From Secundilactobacillus similis DSM 23365 = JCM 2765 (GTDB lineage Bacteria; Bacillota; Bacilli; Lactobacillales; Lactobacillaceae): DNA of 44,821 nucleotides. Numbering within the stretch: the first letter of the stretch is position 1; every line of letters begins with the position of its first letter. Location of the stretch: positions 1 through 44,821 of the forward strand of contig NZ_BBAD01000020.1 of assembly GCF_001311075.1 (NCBI RefSeq). Reading direction: 5' to 3'. Both the position numbers and the translations under genes were made by a program. A model generated the notes under the pieces. That model did no database searches and had not been told where the DNA came from. It saw nothing but the letters and a program-made list of their open reading frames with translations. Below, one piece after another: positions 7,799-16,398 of the stretch.

Positions 7799-8755
7799 CT
7801 ACCGCCACCGCGCCAGCTTCTGTCGCAACTGCGCTCGCACAACTTCTGGCAACCGCACCGCATTCACCCCATCACCAAGAAACAGCACCCAATCCGCATA
7901 CATCGCTACGGCATCCGGATTCGCAACGTTAACCGTATCCTGTAACCGTGCCCGTTGCTGATACGGATCTAAAAACTGTAGTCGGCGACCAGGTTGGTGC
8001 CATCGGCGGAAGCGTTGAATGGCGGTGGTATCTAACGTGAGGTCGACGTTGGGTGCAACGTCTCGGGTCCATTCGGCAATCGTCTGCTTCGTTAGTGGTT
8101 CGGCATCGTCATCTGCCATAAGTTGGGTGATGTGGTCGACCCGAAACAACCGCTTGGCGTGACGGTCGCGGTCTAAGCCTTCTAAATACCACCGGGCTTG
8201 TCGCTGGTAGATGTGTAGCAAGTAGACGTGACGGATGGTGACAGTGTTGTCCGGTTTCGTGTAGTTGAAGGTTAAGTTAGGCGTGGTTGTTGCCAGTTCA
8301 ATCAACGGTGCCAACTGATCCGGCGCATGGTCGGTGAGCTCCAGTAGGTCGGGGTCGTCAGGGTTGGTATTTTCAAATATCAGAATCTGTCGGAGGGCAA
8401 GGAGCTGTGCGCGTTGAGCTGGACTCGCTTGGCTGAGGAGTTTTTCGACGATGGCCTGACGACTTTTCAGGAAGGGCAGTTGGGTGTTTGTTGACGCCTG
8501 CATGGCTGTGAAAAGGGCGGCCAGTTCAGACTGGTTGAACTGGACTTGAACCAACGTTTGATTGCGGAGCACAGCGTAACCGCCACCGTGCCCCGGTTGG
8601 CTGGTGAGCGGTAAGCCTAAGGTCTCGATTTCTTGGAGGTCACGAATTGCTGTGGCCCGTGAGATGTCAAATTCCGCCTGTAAATCAGCAATCGTAAACC
8701 GTTCCCGATTGTTGATGAAGCGCATTTCGGTTTGGATACGTAAACTTTTTTTCAT
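7799..8755 (-). CDS. WYL-domain helix-turn-helix regulator (YafY type)
   Basis: 318 residues. The N-terminal HTH_11 wing (RERFTIADLQAEFDISRATAIRDLQEIETLGLPL) is at about residues 17-50. A WYL domain follows at about 140-225 (WYLEGLDRDRHAKRLFRVDHI). The C-terminal WCX-like region includes DWVLFLGDGVNAV. WYL proteins sense ligands, often nucleic acid-derived or small molecules, and repress or activate neighbours. It is divergent from a GyrI-like ligand-binding protein, with a short palindrome between them. Start preceded by GGGAG. Confidence 0.9.
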   Translation of the reverse strand: MKKSLRIQTEMRFINNRERFTIADLQAEFDISRATAIRDLQEIETLGLPLTSQPGHGGGYAVLRNQTLVQVQFNQSELAALFTAMQASTNTQLPFLKSRQAIVEKLLSQASPAQRAQLLALRQILIFENTNPDDPDLLELTDHAPDQLAPLIELATTTPNLTFNYTKPDNTVTIRHVYLLHIYQRQARWYLEGLDRDRHAKRLFRVDHITQLMADDDAEPLTKQTIAEWTRDVAPNVDLTLDTTAIQRFRRWHQPGRRLQFLDPYQQRARLQDTVNVANPDAVAMYADWVLFLGDGVNAVRLPEVVRAQLRQKLARWR

Positions 8756-8799
8756 GATTTTCTCCCAAAGGTCTCAAGTAATGATACGTTTGCGACTTA

Positions 8800-8813
8800 T
8801 GATAGCACTATCA
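8800..8813. promoter_or_regulatory. Palindrome between the WYL regulator and the GyrI-like gene
   Basis: TGATAG-CA-CTATCA is a perfect inverted repeat overlapping a TATGAT-like -10 that would drive the rightward gene. Candidate WYL regulator operator (inferred). Confidence 0.45.
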
Positions 8814-8833
8814 ACTAAAGGGAGCTAACAATT

Positions 8834-9316
8834 ATGACTTTTTCGATTCAACACAAAACTGCATTTAACCTCATTGGCTTTGGCCGCACCGTTCAATATG
8901 GGACCGGTGATGACAAATTCGCGCAAATTATTCGCCAAAAAGCAGAACTGTGGGCGGATGCGGAAGCTGATGGCCGGTTAAAGCAACTGAACGACCTTGC
9001 GCCAGATTCTAAGCTATTCGCCATCAATGAAGCCTACCAAGACGAAATGTGGTACTACGCCGGTGTGCAGTCCGATGCTGAAGCACCAGCTGGCGCGCGG
9101 AGCATTGCCTTTCCGGATGCACAGTACTTGGTGGTGACTGGGACTGCGGAAACGCCAGGGGAATTGTTTGGTCAACTGGAAGGCGAGGCGTTTGGGCAAG
9201 TGTTGCCAAATAACAGCGATTACGCCTACGTTGGCGGTCCAAACGCATCCGTGGAACTAAGTACGGATGCGGATGGGGTGCACGGTGAATTGTGGATTCC
9301 GGTGCAGGCGAAATAA
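8834..9316 (+). CDS. GyrI-like/AraC effector-binding domain protein
   Basis: A 160-residue protein that consists almost entirely of a GyrI-like small-molecule-binding fold: an N-terminal strand FSIQHKTAFNLIGFGRTVQYG, then a central helix, the conserved EMWYYAGVQSD and YLVVTGTAETPGELFG, and a final acidic strand ending GELWIPVQAK. It has no DNA-binding domain, so it may be a drug-binding or ligand-sequestering protein. Divergent pairing with a WYL regulator is a recurrent arrangement and suggests co-regulation. GGGAGCTAACAATT supplies the ribosome binding site. Confidence 0.85.
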   Translation: MTFSIQHKTAFNLIGFGRTVQYGTGDDKFAQIIRQKAELWADAEADGRLKQLNDLAPDSKLFAINEAYQDEMWYYAGVQSDAEAPAGARSIAFPDAQYLVVTGTAETPGELFGQLEGEAFGQVLPNNSDYAYVGGPNASVELSTDADGVHGELWIPVQAK

Positions 9317-9325
9317 ATGTCGACA

Positions 9326-9419
9326 TTAGCATCAATTTATTAATAGCGATTTGAAGGATAAGCCATGACAAATAAGCGGCTGAAGTCTTTCAAATCGCTA
9401 TTTTTAAGTTGATGCTTAA
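9326..9419 (+). terminator. Long nested inverted repeat, probably terminator
   Basis: AATAGCGATTTGAA and TTCAAATCGCTATT form the inner stem and TTAGCATCAA / TTGATGCTTAA a separate outer stem, with a further short AGCC/GGCT pair inside. It follows the GyrI-like gene by about 10 bases. A TTTTT run follows the inner stem on the plus strand. Confidence 0.6.
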
Positions 9420-9499
9420 TTACCGCTTAATATATAAAACTGGAAAACATGAGTATTTTTGCTTGGATTTGCAATCAACTTGCAGTATAGTTGTCGAGG

Positions 9500-9527
9500 T
9501 TGATCAGCCAGTTTAGGTTTTTATTAT
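9500..9527 (+). promoter_or_regulatory. Putative promoter of the metallo-hydrolase gene
   Basis: TTGATC (9500-9505), a 16-base spacer, and TATTAT (9522-9527), about 55 bases before the start codon. Confidence 0.4.
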
Positions 9528-9582
9528 AAATAGTATGATTTTTAGTCATTAAATAGCAATGATAATGCGGAGGTCAACGATA

Positions 9583-10425
9583 ATGAGCAGTTTAAACTAC
9601 GATGTTTTGAATAATCGGCGCAACGGGGTGACCCGTGGCGTCCCTGAAGACACGAAGGCCCTCCAGTGGGTGTCGAACACGTCGACTTTGATCTATGGCG
9701 ACCAAGAGGCGGTGTTGGTTGATACGTACATGACGAAGGCCGCCAATCAAGAACTGATCGATTGGATCAAGGACCATCACGTGACTGTCAAATATATTTA
9801 CTTAACGCACGCTCACGCCGATCATTTCTTCGGTGCAGGGATGGTCAAGGCGGCCTTTCCGGGTGCGCGGATCATTGGCACTCGCGCAACTGCTGATGGC
9901 ATTCCTGCAGTCATGACGCCGGCCAACATCGCCGGGACGTGGGAACCACTATTTCCTGGTAGCCTGCCAAGCCCAATCGTTGGCGTTGATGACGTTGTGA
10001 GTGACCAATTTGAGTTGGAAGGACACCGCATCGAAGTGATTCAAGACGGCTTCACGGATACCCACGATACCACCAGCTTATGGGTACCAGATATTAAATT
10101 GGTTGTTGCGGGTGATGCCACTTACAACGGCATTCACGCCTACATGCAAGAAACCACTTTGGCTGCCCGGAATAACTGGATCAAGGCAAACGAGCACTTG
10201 AAGACGTTACAGCCACAGTTTGTGGTTGCGGGGCACAAGAACCCTGATAACGACGATAATCCGGCAATCTTAGATCAAACGATCAAGTACATCAGCGACT
10301 TTAATCGGCTTGCTGCAGATGCTAAAACGGCTGAGGAACTTTATCAAAACATGTTGGCACTTTATCCAAATTACGTGAATACGGGCTCACTTTGGAGTAG
10401 TGCGCATGCGGTTATTCGACATTAA
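9583..10425 (+). CDS. MBL-fold metallo-hydrolase
   Basis: About 280 residues from the ATG at 9583, chosen because CGGAGG lies nine bases upstream. The metal-binding motif THAHADHF (HxHxDH) is at about residues 68-75; further ligands are His in DTHDTTSLWV and Asp in VAGDATYNG, and a C-terminal VAGHKNP supplies the last His. This is the complete binuclear metallo-beta-lactamase fold. The architecture is that of stand-alone Vmh-type or quinone-related hydrolases; the substrate is not identifiable. Monocistronic, closed by a strong shared terminator. Confidence 0.9.
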   Translation: MSSLNYDVLNNRRNGVTRGVPEDTKALQWVSNTSTLIYGDQEAVLVDTYMTKAANQELIDWIKDHHVTVKYIYLTHAHADHFFGAGMVKAAFPGARIIGTRATADGIPAVMTPANIAGTWEPLFPGSLPSPIVGVDDVVSDQFELEGHRIEVIQDGFTDTHDTTSLWVPDIKLVVAGDATYNGIHAYMQETTLAARNNWIKANEHLKTLQPQFVVAGHKNPDNDDNPAILDQTIKYISDFNRLAADAKTAEELYQNMLALYPNYVNTGSLWSSAHAVIRH

Positions 10426-10437
10426 ATGGTTAATCAA

Positions 10438-10487
10438 ATAAACCGTGCTCTAGAATTTCACTGCTGAAATTCTAGAGCACGGTTTTT
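10438..10487. terminator. Strong bidirectional terminator
   Basis: A 20-base perfect stem (AAACCGTGCTCTAGAATTTC and its complement) with a CTGC-type loop and T tail. Lies between the convergent metallo-hydrolase and lipid kinase genes and can serve both. Confidence 0.9.
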
Positions 10488-10490
10488 AGA

Positions 10491-11381
10491 TTACGGTAAT
10501 AACGCCGGTTTCACCAATACCTGTACCTTATCCGAAATCACCCGCATCTTCAACGGCAGGCGGTCACTCGGATCGCCATCGATGCGACTTTTCAGTCGGG
10601 CGGTAGGGCTAGTGATTGTTAGTTGACTGGTTGCGAAGTAAGTCATCCCGGGAAGTTTGCTGAAGTTACCGGTTAGAAAGTACGGCATCAGTAATAGGGT
10701 TCGCCGCCAGGTCATTTTGGGTGCGACAAAAACGTGGAAGTAGCCATCGTCCGGTTTGGCCTGTGGTGCAAAGTTTAGGAAGCCACCAACGGAATTGGTC
10801 ATGGTCACCAGCAGGAAAGTGGTATTGCGCTCCCACGTCCCATCAGCGCTATCGATGGTCAGGTGCCAGTGTTGATTCTTACTGAGGCTTCGCAGACCAC
10901 GGGTGAGGAAGACGAATGGACCGAAGCGTTGTTTTTCCTTTTGGGAGACCGACACGGCGGCATTTGCCAGTACGCCGAGGGTCATGGTTGAAATCATGAC
11001 TTGGTCGTTCACCATGCCGATGTCGAGTGGGTGTGGCTGACCTTCTAAGAGGTTGTCGAACGCAGCATCTGCCGTTAGCGGAATATGGAGCACGCGGGCG
11101 AGGTTGTTGACGGTGCCCTGCGGAATGATGCCCAACTTTGGTGGCTTGCGCCGTTTAACTAATCCGGCCGCGACTTCGTTAATCGTGCCATCTCCCCCAA
11201 TGGCAACAGCAACGTCGGCTAGTGTGGTAAATGCTAAAGTGGTGGCGTCACCTGGCCGCGACGTTGGCTGCTTGTCGACTTGGTGACCCGCAGCTTTAAT
11301 CCGTTTTGCGATTCGATCTGCCACCGCCGTTGCCCCGTTGTGGCCGGCGTGTGGGTTGAAAATCAAGGCGTATGATGTCAT
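10491..11381 (-). CDS. Diacylglycerol kinase family lipid kinase (DagK/YegS type)
   Basis: 296 residues. The N-terminal ATP-binding part has YALIFNPHAGHNGA near residue 4 and the hallmark GGDGTINEVAAGL at about 59-71, followed by LGIIPQGTVNNLARVL. The C-terminal beta-sandwich carries FAPQAKPDDGYFHVFVAP. The family phosphorylates diacylglycerol or related lipids at the membrane face, recycling diacylglycerol from lipoteichoic acid synthesis. Full length. The start is preceded by a run of G with suitable spacing. Which lipid it uses is inferred from family. Confidence 0.9.
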   Translation of the reverse strand: MTSYALIFNPHAGHNGATAVADRIAKRIKAAGHQVDKQPTSRPGDATTLAFTTLADVAVAIGGDGTINEVAAGLVKRRKPPKLGIIPQGTVNNLARVLHIPLTADAAFDNLLEGQPHPLDIGMVNDQVMISTMTLGVLANAAVSVSQKEKQRFGPFVFLTRGLRSLSKNQHWHLTIDSADGTWERNTTFLLVTMTNSVGGFLNFAPQAKPDDGYFHVFVAPKMTWRRTLLLMPYFLTGNFSKLPGMTYFATSQLTITSPTARLKSRIDGDPSDRLPLKMRVISDKVQVLVKPALLP

Positions 11382-11526
11382 AACTGTGCCCCCCCTATAT
11401 CAATTTGAGGATAGTGTAACATGTGGGGGTAGGAATGGGTGTTGGGAGGTACTGGGGTGGGGCGATTGGGTGAAAATGGGTTAGGAATTTTGGGGATATT
11501 TGTGGTGATGTGGGGAAGGGGGCGTA

Positions 11527-11567
11527 AAAAAGAAACCGCAACCCAATAGTTGAGTGCAGTTTCTTTA
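11527..11567 (-). terminator. Rho-independent terminator of the amidase gene
   Basis: AAAGAAACCGCA and TGCAGTTTCTTT arms with a T run on the minus strand, immediately after the amidase stop codon. Confidence 0.7.
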
Positions 11568-11576
11568 GGTTACTTG

Positions 11577-12503
11577 CTATTTAATCTGCCGATCCGCAAT
11601 TGCTTCAATATACCCTTTAGCAATCTGATCCAAGTGCTTATTCAACTTGGTAAAATCGGACTTATTATCAATAAAGGCCGTCTCAATCAAACTGTAATCA
11701 ATACCACGTTTCCGCAGAACGTTGCAGTTGTTTAGGTTGGTTCGGAAGCTATAACCTTGATAGGCTGGGTTTAAGCCAATGTATTTTTTAATCACACTCG
11801 CTAAACGCCGATCCCGAGCGGTTGGGGTCTTGCTATGAATGATCACGTGACCACCATGACCGCCGGCGGCATCCAAGTGGAACATGATAACCTTGGTCTT
11901 CTTGTTGATGTCATACGACCCTTTATGGTAGGTCAGCGTGTCCTTGACGATGTCGTGACTTGGGTTGTAGAACGTGATCTTGACGTTCGAGACTTCTGCA
12001 GCGTACTTTTTCAACTTTGGTAACATCTTGTTCCGGAGGTAAGTTGCTTCGGTCGTCCCGTTACCGCGAGCGCCCGCGTCACCGGCACCGTGGCCCATGA
12101 CCAGTAAATACTGCGTTTTGACCTTTGGTGCTGGCTTCGTTTGCAGATTTTGCCACCAGACCCAGCCCTTGACTGATTTATTGGCGTTGTAAATGTAGCG
12201 ATATTCCGCTTTTTTGCCGTTGGTTTTAAGTAGCGTGGTTTTTTCAGTTGAGTACCAAGTCGTGTTAGGATAGTTGGCCAGATTATGACTGTAATTCTTC
12301 AGATATCGCGACGTATAGACGTTGCCCGTCGTTAAATTAAACTTGGTATAGTACTTGGTTGCCTTGTAGGTTTGAACTGATTCAACTTTAGCGGTTTGAA
12401 TTTTTGAACTCACGGTCGTCGCGTTGGCAGTTGTTGCCACCGCACCTAACCCCAATAACCCACCTGCGAAACCCAAAATAAGTGTTCTTAACGAATGTCC
12501 CAT
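11577..12503 (-). CDS. Secreted N-acetylmuramoyl-L-alanine amidase
   Basis: 308 residues with a signal peptide (RTLILGFAGGLLGLGAVA, cleavage near ATTANA at about 28). Residues 45-125 form an SH3/GW-like wall-binding region rich in Tyr, Trp and Lys (YYTKFNLTTGNVYTSRYLKN, then KGWVWWQNL). The catalytic part is Amidase_3-like: zinc ligands in VMGHGAGDAGARG, in MFHLDAAGGHGGH, and the catalytic Glu in SLIETAFIDN. It cleaves the amide bond between the sugar and the stem peptide of peptidoglycan outside the membrane. Monocistronic. Length is typical. Confidence 0.88.
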   Translation of the reverse strand: MGHSLRTLILGFAGGLLGLGAVATTANATTVSSKIQTAKVESVQTYKATKYYTKFNLTTGNVYTSRYLKNYSHNLANYPNTTWYSTEKTTLLKTNGKKAEYRYIYNANKSVKGWVWWQNLQTKPAPKVKTQYLLVMGHGAGDAGARGNGTTEATYLRNKMLPKLKKYAAEVSNVKITFYNPSHDIVKDTLTYHKGSYDINKKTKVIMFHLDAAGGHGGHVIIHSKTPTARDRRLASVIKKYIGLNPAYQGYSFRTNLNNCNVLRKRGIDYSLIETAFIDNKSDFTKLNKHLDQIAKGYIEAIADRQIK

Positions 12504-12805
12504 GATGCGCCCCTACTTTCCACAGTCGTTGAAAAACTGTCGGTTAATTAAGTTGTCGGTCAAAGCAGGCTGCGTTGATCGACTTATTATTAAATTAGCT
12601 CAATTTTATTACTATTTTCTATTAGTGTATAGGTCTCGGCGAAAAATAAGGGGACATCATTGCGAACGAGTGACGTCCGGACGATGATACTGGAATAACG
12701 GTTGAAATTTCACAGACTGGTCGAACGATACAGTTAGGTTTTAACGGAGAACATAACGTATATTGAAGACGGCGGTCAACAATATAAAAAGAGGTGAATA
12801 ATCAA
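12504..12805. other. Intergenic leader region upstream of the amidase
   Basis: No gene is supported. The half nearest the amidase is AT-rich and carries TATACACTAAT on the minus strand (about 12620-12630), a plausible -10 element for the amidase, leaving a 5' leader of about 110 bases. The half nearest the DUF2075 gene shows nothing recognisable. Confidence 0.35.
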
Positions 12806-12866
12806 AAAAACGGCCAAACGACACACGACCTATTTTTCAATAGGTGCTATGTCATTTAGCCGTTTC
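12806..12866 (-). terminator. Rho-independent terminator of the DUF2075 gene
   Basis: A long imperfect stem: AAACGGCCAAACGACA on one side and a TGTCATTTAGCCGTTT arm on the other, with an inner ACCTAT/ATAGGT extension. T run on the minus strand. Confidence 0.75.
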
Positions 12867-12877
12867 TTGAAATTTAA

Positions 12878-14056
12878 TTACTTACTTTCCTGATACAGTT
12901 CAATCAACCGTGCCCGCAAGGCATCATCATAAGCGGTCAGGTACAAGCCGTATTTACCACGCTTGATCAGTACGTTCAAGACGTTGGCGATGAAGGCCTT
13001 GTACTCGTCTTGCGTGAACTTGCGATCCTTACGCTTCTTGAAAATCTCCTTGTGGGAGTACTTTTCAGGAATGATCGTCATGGTGTCAGTGGCTTTATCA
13101 TAGCCGAATGATGGGCCGATAATCATCCCCGCATAGTTTAGATCGAACCCTTGCAGCGTGTAGATCGTCCCAACCTGGGTGATTGAGCCTTCTCGCTTCG
13201 CCCAAGGCGTCCGTTGAGGATCCCATTCGTCCCAAGGCAGGTTGAAGGTGTCCATTTCAACGTTGTGACGGCCATCGATTCGTGGGAAACCAGAGGTGGC
13301 AATTACCCGGCTCATGCCGACTTCCTTGTTGCGCTTCTTGATGTTTTCAAACAAGTCACCGGCTTTGTCAAATACCTTAAACTCAAAGTCACTATTGTTC
13401 GGGAAGGGCTTCATTGGCTTTTCAGCAGTCAAATCATCCATCCAAGCGACTTGTTCGTTGCTGGCGACCATCCGGTACTGGAAGTTCATGCTAAACAGCT
13501 TGTAAGGGTGGCTACCAATGGTATCGAAGAGTAATTTTTGATCCCAGTACATCTTAGACTGGAACACTTGGTCGAAATCATACACCACGACAACGACTTT
13601 AGCGAGGTTCATTAAGTCGGTCAGTTGGTTTTCACCACGATAATGGGCGTAGGGTTCGGACTTTGAGTAAAGTAGGTGCGCTTCGTCAACGAAGATCACG
13701 TCGTAGTGCTTGTGGTTCTTTTGCGCGAAGTTGATCAGTGACGTTGGGCGGCGGATGGCCATCACGTCCATACCGGGAATGGCAGCGCCAATTTCACGGT
13801 ATGCTTTGTAGAGTTCGGGGTGGTTAACCACCAGCGAAGTCTTGTAGCGCTTATCGGTCATGTATTGGCGAACCAATTCCATCAAGACAACTGATTTCCC
13901 AGTCCCAGCGGCGCCTTCGATAATGGCAACTGAGTGTTCTTTTCGGGTCAGGCCTTGGTTAATGTAGTCGTTGATGTTAGTGATCACAGCCTTTTGATCG
14001 TCGGACAGGTCGTCGACGAAGAACTGCTTTTTGAGAATCTTGTTCATTTCTTTCAT
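12878..14056 (-). CDS. DUF2075 domain ATPase (superfamily 1-like helicase/NTPase)
   Basis: 392 residues. Walker A GAAGTGKSVVLMEL is at about 48-61 and Walker B VIFVDEAHLLY at about 122-132. A sensor-like FQYRMV and a C-terminal motif TIYTLQGFDLNYAGMIIGP resemble motif V/VI of DUF2075 proteins. These are stand-alone P-loop NTPases related to superfamily 1 helicases and to the helicase part of Schlafen-like proteins. The role is unknown; a nucleic acid-dependent ATPase is expected. Isolated between two terminators, with no partner gene adjacent. Start has AGGAG upstream. Confidence 0.85.
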   Translation of the reverse strand: MKEMNKILKKQFFVDDLSDDQKAVITNINDYINQGLTRKEHSVAIIEGAAGTGKSVVLMELVRQYMTDKRYKTSLVVNHPELYKAYREIGAAIPGMDVMAIRRPTSLINFAQKNHKHYDVIFVDEAHLLYSKSEPYAHYRGENQLTDLMNLAKVVVVVYDFDQVFQSKMYWDQKLLFDTIGSHPYKLFSMNFQYRMVASNEQVAWMDDLTAEKPMKPFPNNSDFEFKVFDKAGDLFENIKKRNKEVGMSRVIATSGFPRIDGRHNVEMDTFNLPWDEWDPQRTPWAKREGSITQVGTIYTLQGFDLNYAGMIIGPSFGYDKATDTMTIIPEKYSHKEIFKKRKDRKFTQDEYKAFIANVLNVLIKRGKYGLYLTAYDDALRARLIELYQESK

Positions 14057-14184
14057 TGTTTAAAACTCCTAGGTTGTAAGTTAGCAAGCGATAGTCATTT
14101 TAGCACAGTTCAGGGCGGAGAAACCATGTTGGGTGAAAAATGATTGGGGATTCTCATCGGTGATGGTTAGTTTGAAAACACAAG

Positions 14185-14229
14185 AAAAAGTCGTCAATCA
14201 GGTCGATAATGGCTGATTGGCGTCTTTTT
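14185..14229 (-). terminator. Rho-independent terminator of the nitroreductase gene
   Basis: AAAAAGTCGTCAATCA and TGATTGGCGTCTTTTT arms, with T run on the minus strand, about 30 bases after the nitroreductase stop. Confidence 0.8.
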
Positions 14230-14258
14230 AAGCTGCTTGTAGATAGCTAGTAAACTAG

Positions 14259-14996
14259 TTACTTTAATAAGAAGCCTTGTTGATGTAAGGCGGATAAGAT
14301 TTCATGCCGCTTCCTAGGCGAAGTGGTTGCCGATTTCGTCAGGAGGTCAGTGAAGGTCTCCTCCCGGGCATTGGACGACCGGTTAGCGTAGTATTCACGA
14401 ATCGTCCTATCGTAATCGCTGATGTTAGCCACCGCTACTTCTGGCGAATAGCTGTCAGTGAAGTGCATCATCGATTCTGGCATCCGGGGCTTGGGTTGCG
14501 TTGCCTGATCAGGATAACCTACCATGACGCCGAGGGCCGGGAAGGTGTATTTTGGCAACTTCAACAGCTCAATTAGGGCCAGTGGATCGTTTAAAATACT
14601 GCCCAGCACCACGGTGCCTAAACCGAGGTTTTCGGCCGCATTTACTAAGTTTTGCACCGCTAAAATGGCATCGGAAGCCGCTTGCATGAACTTATCAGCC
14701 GACCCTAACTCACTGACATCATCGGCCTGCGCCAGCGTTGCTGCGCGGTACTGGTCAATGACGAAGATGAACAGGTGCCCGTTGCCGTTAACGTAGGGCT
14801 GGCCACTAATCTCGGCGACTTGTTTGCGAATCGCGGGATCTTGGATGCTGATCACGCTAAACGACTGCAAAAAGTGCGAGGTTGCGGTGTGTTGCGCGAC
14901 TTGGATCAGTTCTGACAGGGTGGTTTCTGGAAGAGCCTGTGCCTTGAAGTGGCGGACGGAACGGTGGTTGAGTTGGGTGGTGAGTTGCGTATCCAT
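14259..14996 (-). CDS. NfsA/FRP-type NADPH-dependent oxygen-insensitive nitroreductase
   Basis: 245 residues, FMN-dependent nitroreductase fold. N-terminal HRSVRHFKAQALP contacts FMN; VNAAENLGLGTVVLGSI at about 116-132 and ALGVMVGYPDQATQPKPRMP at about 153-172 are diagnostic of the NfsA/Frp subgroup. The C-terminal tail is rich in basic residues as in this subgroup. It reduces nitro compounds, quinones or flavins using NADPH. GGAGG-type ribosome binding site. Monocistronic. Natural substrate unknown. Confidence 0.9.
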   Translation of the reverse strand: MDTQLTTQLNHRSVRHFKAQALPETTLSELIQVAQHTATSHFLQSFSVISIQDPAIRKQVAEISGQPYVNGNGHLFIFVIDQYRAATLAQADDVSELGSADKFMQAASDAILAVQNLVNAAENLGLGTVVLGSILNDPLALIELLKLPKYTFPALGVMVGYPDQATQPKPRMPESMMHFTDSYSPEVAVANISDYDRTIREYYANRSSNAREETFTDLLTKSATTSPRKRHEILSALHQQGFLLK

Positions 14997-15148
14997 GTGA
15001 TGACCTCCAGTTGATTGTGATTAGGGTCATCATAGCACGTTTTATCCGCAGTTATAAAGCGATTTCATCTCGATGATTAATGGTATTAGCGCTATTACTA
15101 GTGTGTTACTTTGATTTGAAGCGGAAAGCGGTTTAGTTGACCAATATT

Positions 15149-15157
15149 TGGTACAAT
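15149..15157 (+). promoter_or_regulatory. Extended -10 element upstream of UPF0158 gene
   Basis: TGGTACAAT matches an extended -10, about 60 bases before the start codon. No convincing -35 element. Confidence 0.35.
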
Positions 15158-15217
15158 TAACGTGATTATTTGAATTCATGCGTGCATGTTGAAGCTTAAA
15201 CTCAGGGAGGGATTACC

Positions 15218-15640
15218 ATGAAAGCCAAAATGATGGATGTTCTAGAAGCCTTTGAAATGTCGGATGACGAGCTGCATTACGTTTATAACAAGAAAACTGG
15301 CGAAGTCGTTATAGTTGCTGACGATAGTTCGGACTTTGAATCGGATGAGGATGTTGATATGGCAGAACTCGAAGCAAATGAGGATCAATACATTGCTTTG
15401 CCGGACAAATTCGACATTAACGACTATCACATCATGGAACAGTTTATTTGGCAATTACCAGCGGGCGAACAGCAAACTGAGCTTGAACGTAGTATTCAAG
15501 GACGTGGTGCCTTTCGGTATTTCCGCAACACGTTAGATCGGTTTGAGATGACTCAGGAATGGTACGATTTTCAGAATGAGACGTACCGGAAAATGGCCGT
15601 TGAGTGGGGCGAAGTGAATGGCGTGGAATTGGTGGAGTAG
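15218..15640 (+). CDS. UPF0158 family protein
   Basis: 140 residues, acidic, soluble. It shows the layout of the UPF0158 family: an N-terminal MMDVLEAFEMSDDELHYVYNKKTG, a central YIALPDKFDINDYHIMEQFI, and the C-terminal GRGAFRYFRNTLDRFEMTQEWYDF, the most conserved part. The family's function is not established. GGGAGGG ribosome binding site. Ends in its own terminator. Confidence 0.88.
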   Translation: MKAKMMDVLEAFEMSDDELHYVYNKKTGEVVIVADDSSDFESDEDVDMAELEANEDQYIALPDKFDINDYHIMEQFIWQLPAGEQQTELERSIQGRGAFRYFRNTLDRFEMTQEWYDFQNETYRKMAVEWGEVNGVELVE

Positions 15641-15658
15641 CCAGAATTAAAGCTAGAA

Positions 15659-15704
15659 AAAATATTGACGCATGATGGTTGCTTATTCATGCGTCGATAT
15701 TTTT
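15659..15704. terminator. Bidirectional terminator
   Basis: AATATTGACGCATGA and TTCATGCGTCGATATT arms, with T runs available on both strands, between the convergent UPF0158 and quinone-reductase genes. Confidence 0.8.
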
Positions 15705-15706
15705 AA

Positions 15707-16294
15707 TTAAAGTTGTTCGTGAACATAAAGCTCAGGTAAATCGGCTAAAAACTGCTGACGAACAGCATCCGTTGTAATGTTAGCTTCCCCAAAGTGAATC
15801 CAATTCGTGTTAGCAGGGGCGATGCCGATATCTGCAAATACCCGGTTGATCAGATTACCTTGAATCGGGTCACCCGAGGTCGTCATTAAATCGTTCTTAG
15901 TAATCGTTGCGGTCGTGATCACGGTCGCCTGATTAATGTAAGTCAGTAGACCACGCCATTCAGGATCCTCTTCGTACGCAAAGCCCTTCAACATGACCTT
16001 GTCAAAGAAGCCTTTTAATTCAGCAGGAATCTGGTGCCACCAAATCGGAGCGATGAATAGGAGTTCGTCAGATTGGGCAATCAAGTGTTGGTAGTGTTTA
16101 ACGAGCTCGTAAGGCGTTTCGCCGCGACTAAACAGCCGTAACTCTTCTTTCGAATATCGGGGATTAAAGTCGTCCTTGTAGAGGTCGATCACCTGATAAG
16201 CCTGTTGCGTTTGGTTAAAGTAGGTGGTCAGCTTGGTCAAAATCGCATGATTAAAGCTTTTTTCGTAAGGGTGGGCGTAAATAATGGTCTTCAT
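15707..16294 (-). CDS. Flavodoxin-like NAD(P)H oxidoreductase (YwrO/KefF type)
   Basis: 195 residues from the ATG at 16294, chosen because AAAGGAGG lies just upstream; an earlier in-frame ATG lacks this. MKTIIYAHPYEKSFNHAI is the flavodoxin_2 start; LLFIAPIWWHQIPAELKGFFDKVMLKGFAYE at about 81-111 is the FMN-binding and dimer segment. The family transfers two electrons from NAD(P)H to quinones through FMN. It is divergent from an HxlR regulator and shares with it a near-perfect palindrome, the standard arrangement for HxlR control of a quinone reductase. Confidence 0.9.
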   Translation of the reverse strand: MKTIIYAHPYEKSFNHAILTKLTTYFNQTQQAYQVIDLYKDDFNPRYSKEELRLFSRGETPYELVKHYQHLIAQSDELLFIAPIWWHQIPAELKGFFDKVMLKGFAYEEDPEWRGLLTYINQATVITTATITKNDLMTTSGDPIQGNLINRVFADIGIAPANTNWIHFGEANITTDAVRQQFLADLPELYVHEQL

Positions 16295-16321
16295 GAGAAG
16301 AACCTCCTTTGGTTTACTGAA

Positions 16322-16344
16322 ATTTAGTGTATGGTATACTAAAT
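16322..16344. promoter_or_regulatory. HxlR operator between divergent genes
   Basis: ATTTAGTGTA-TGG-TATACTAAAT is an inverted repeat with one mismatch. It contains the TATACT -10 for the rightward HxlR gene and lies just before the quinone reductase ribosome binding site. Binding by the adjacent HxlR protein is the likely role. Confidence 0.65.
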
Positions 16345-16398
16345 CGGCAAACAAGTACGGTAATGAAAGTGCGGTACTCACCCAAAGGAGAGTGTAAG

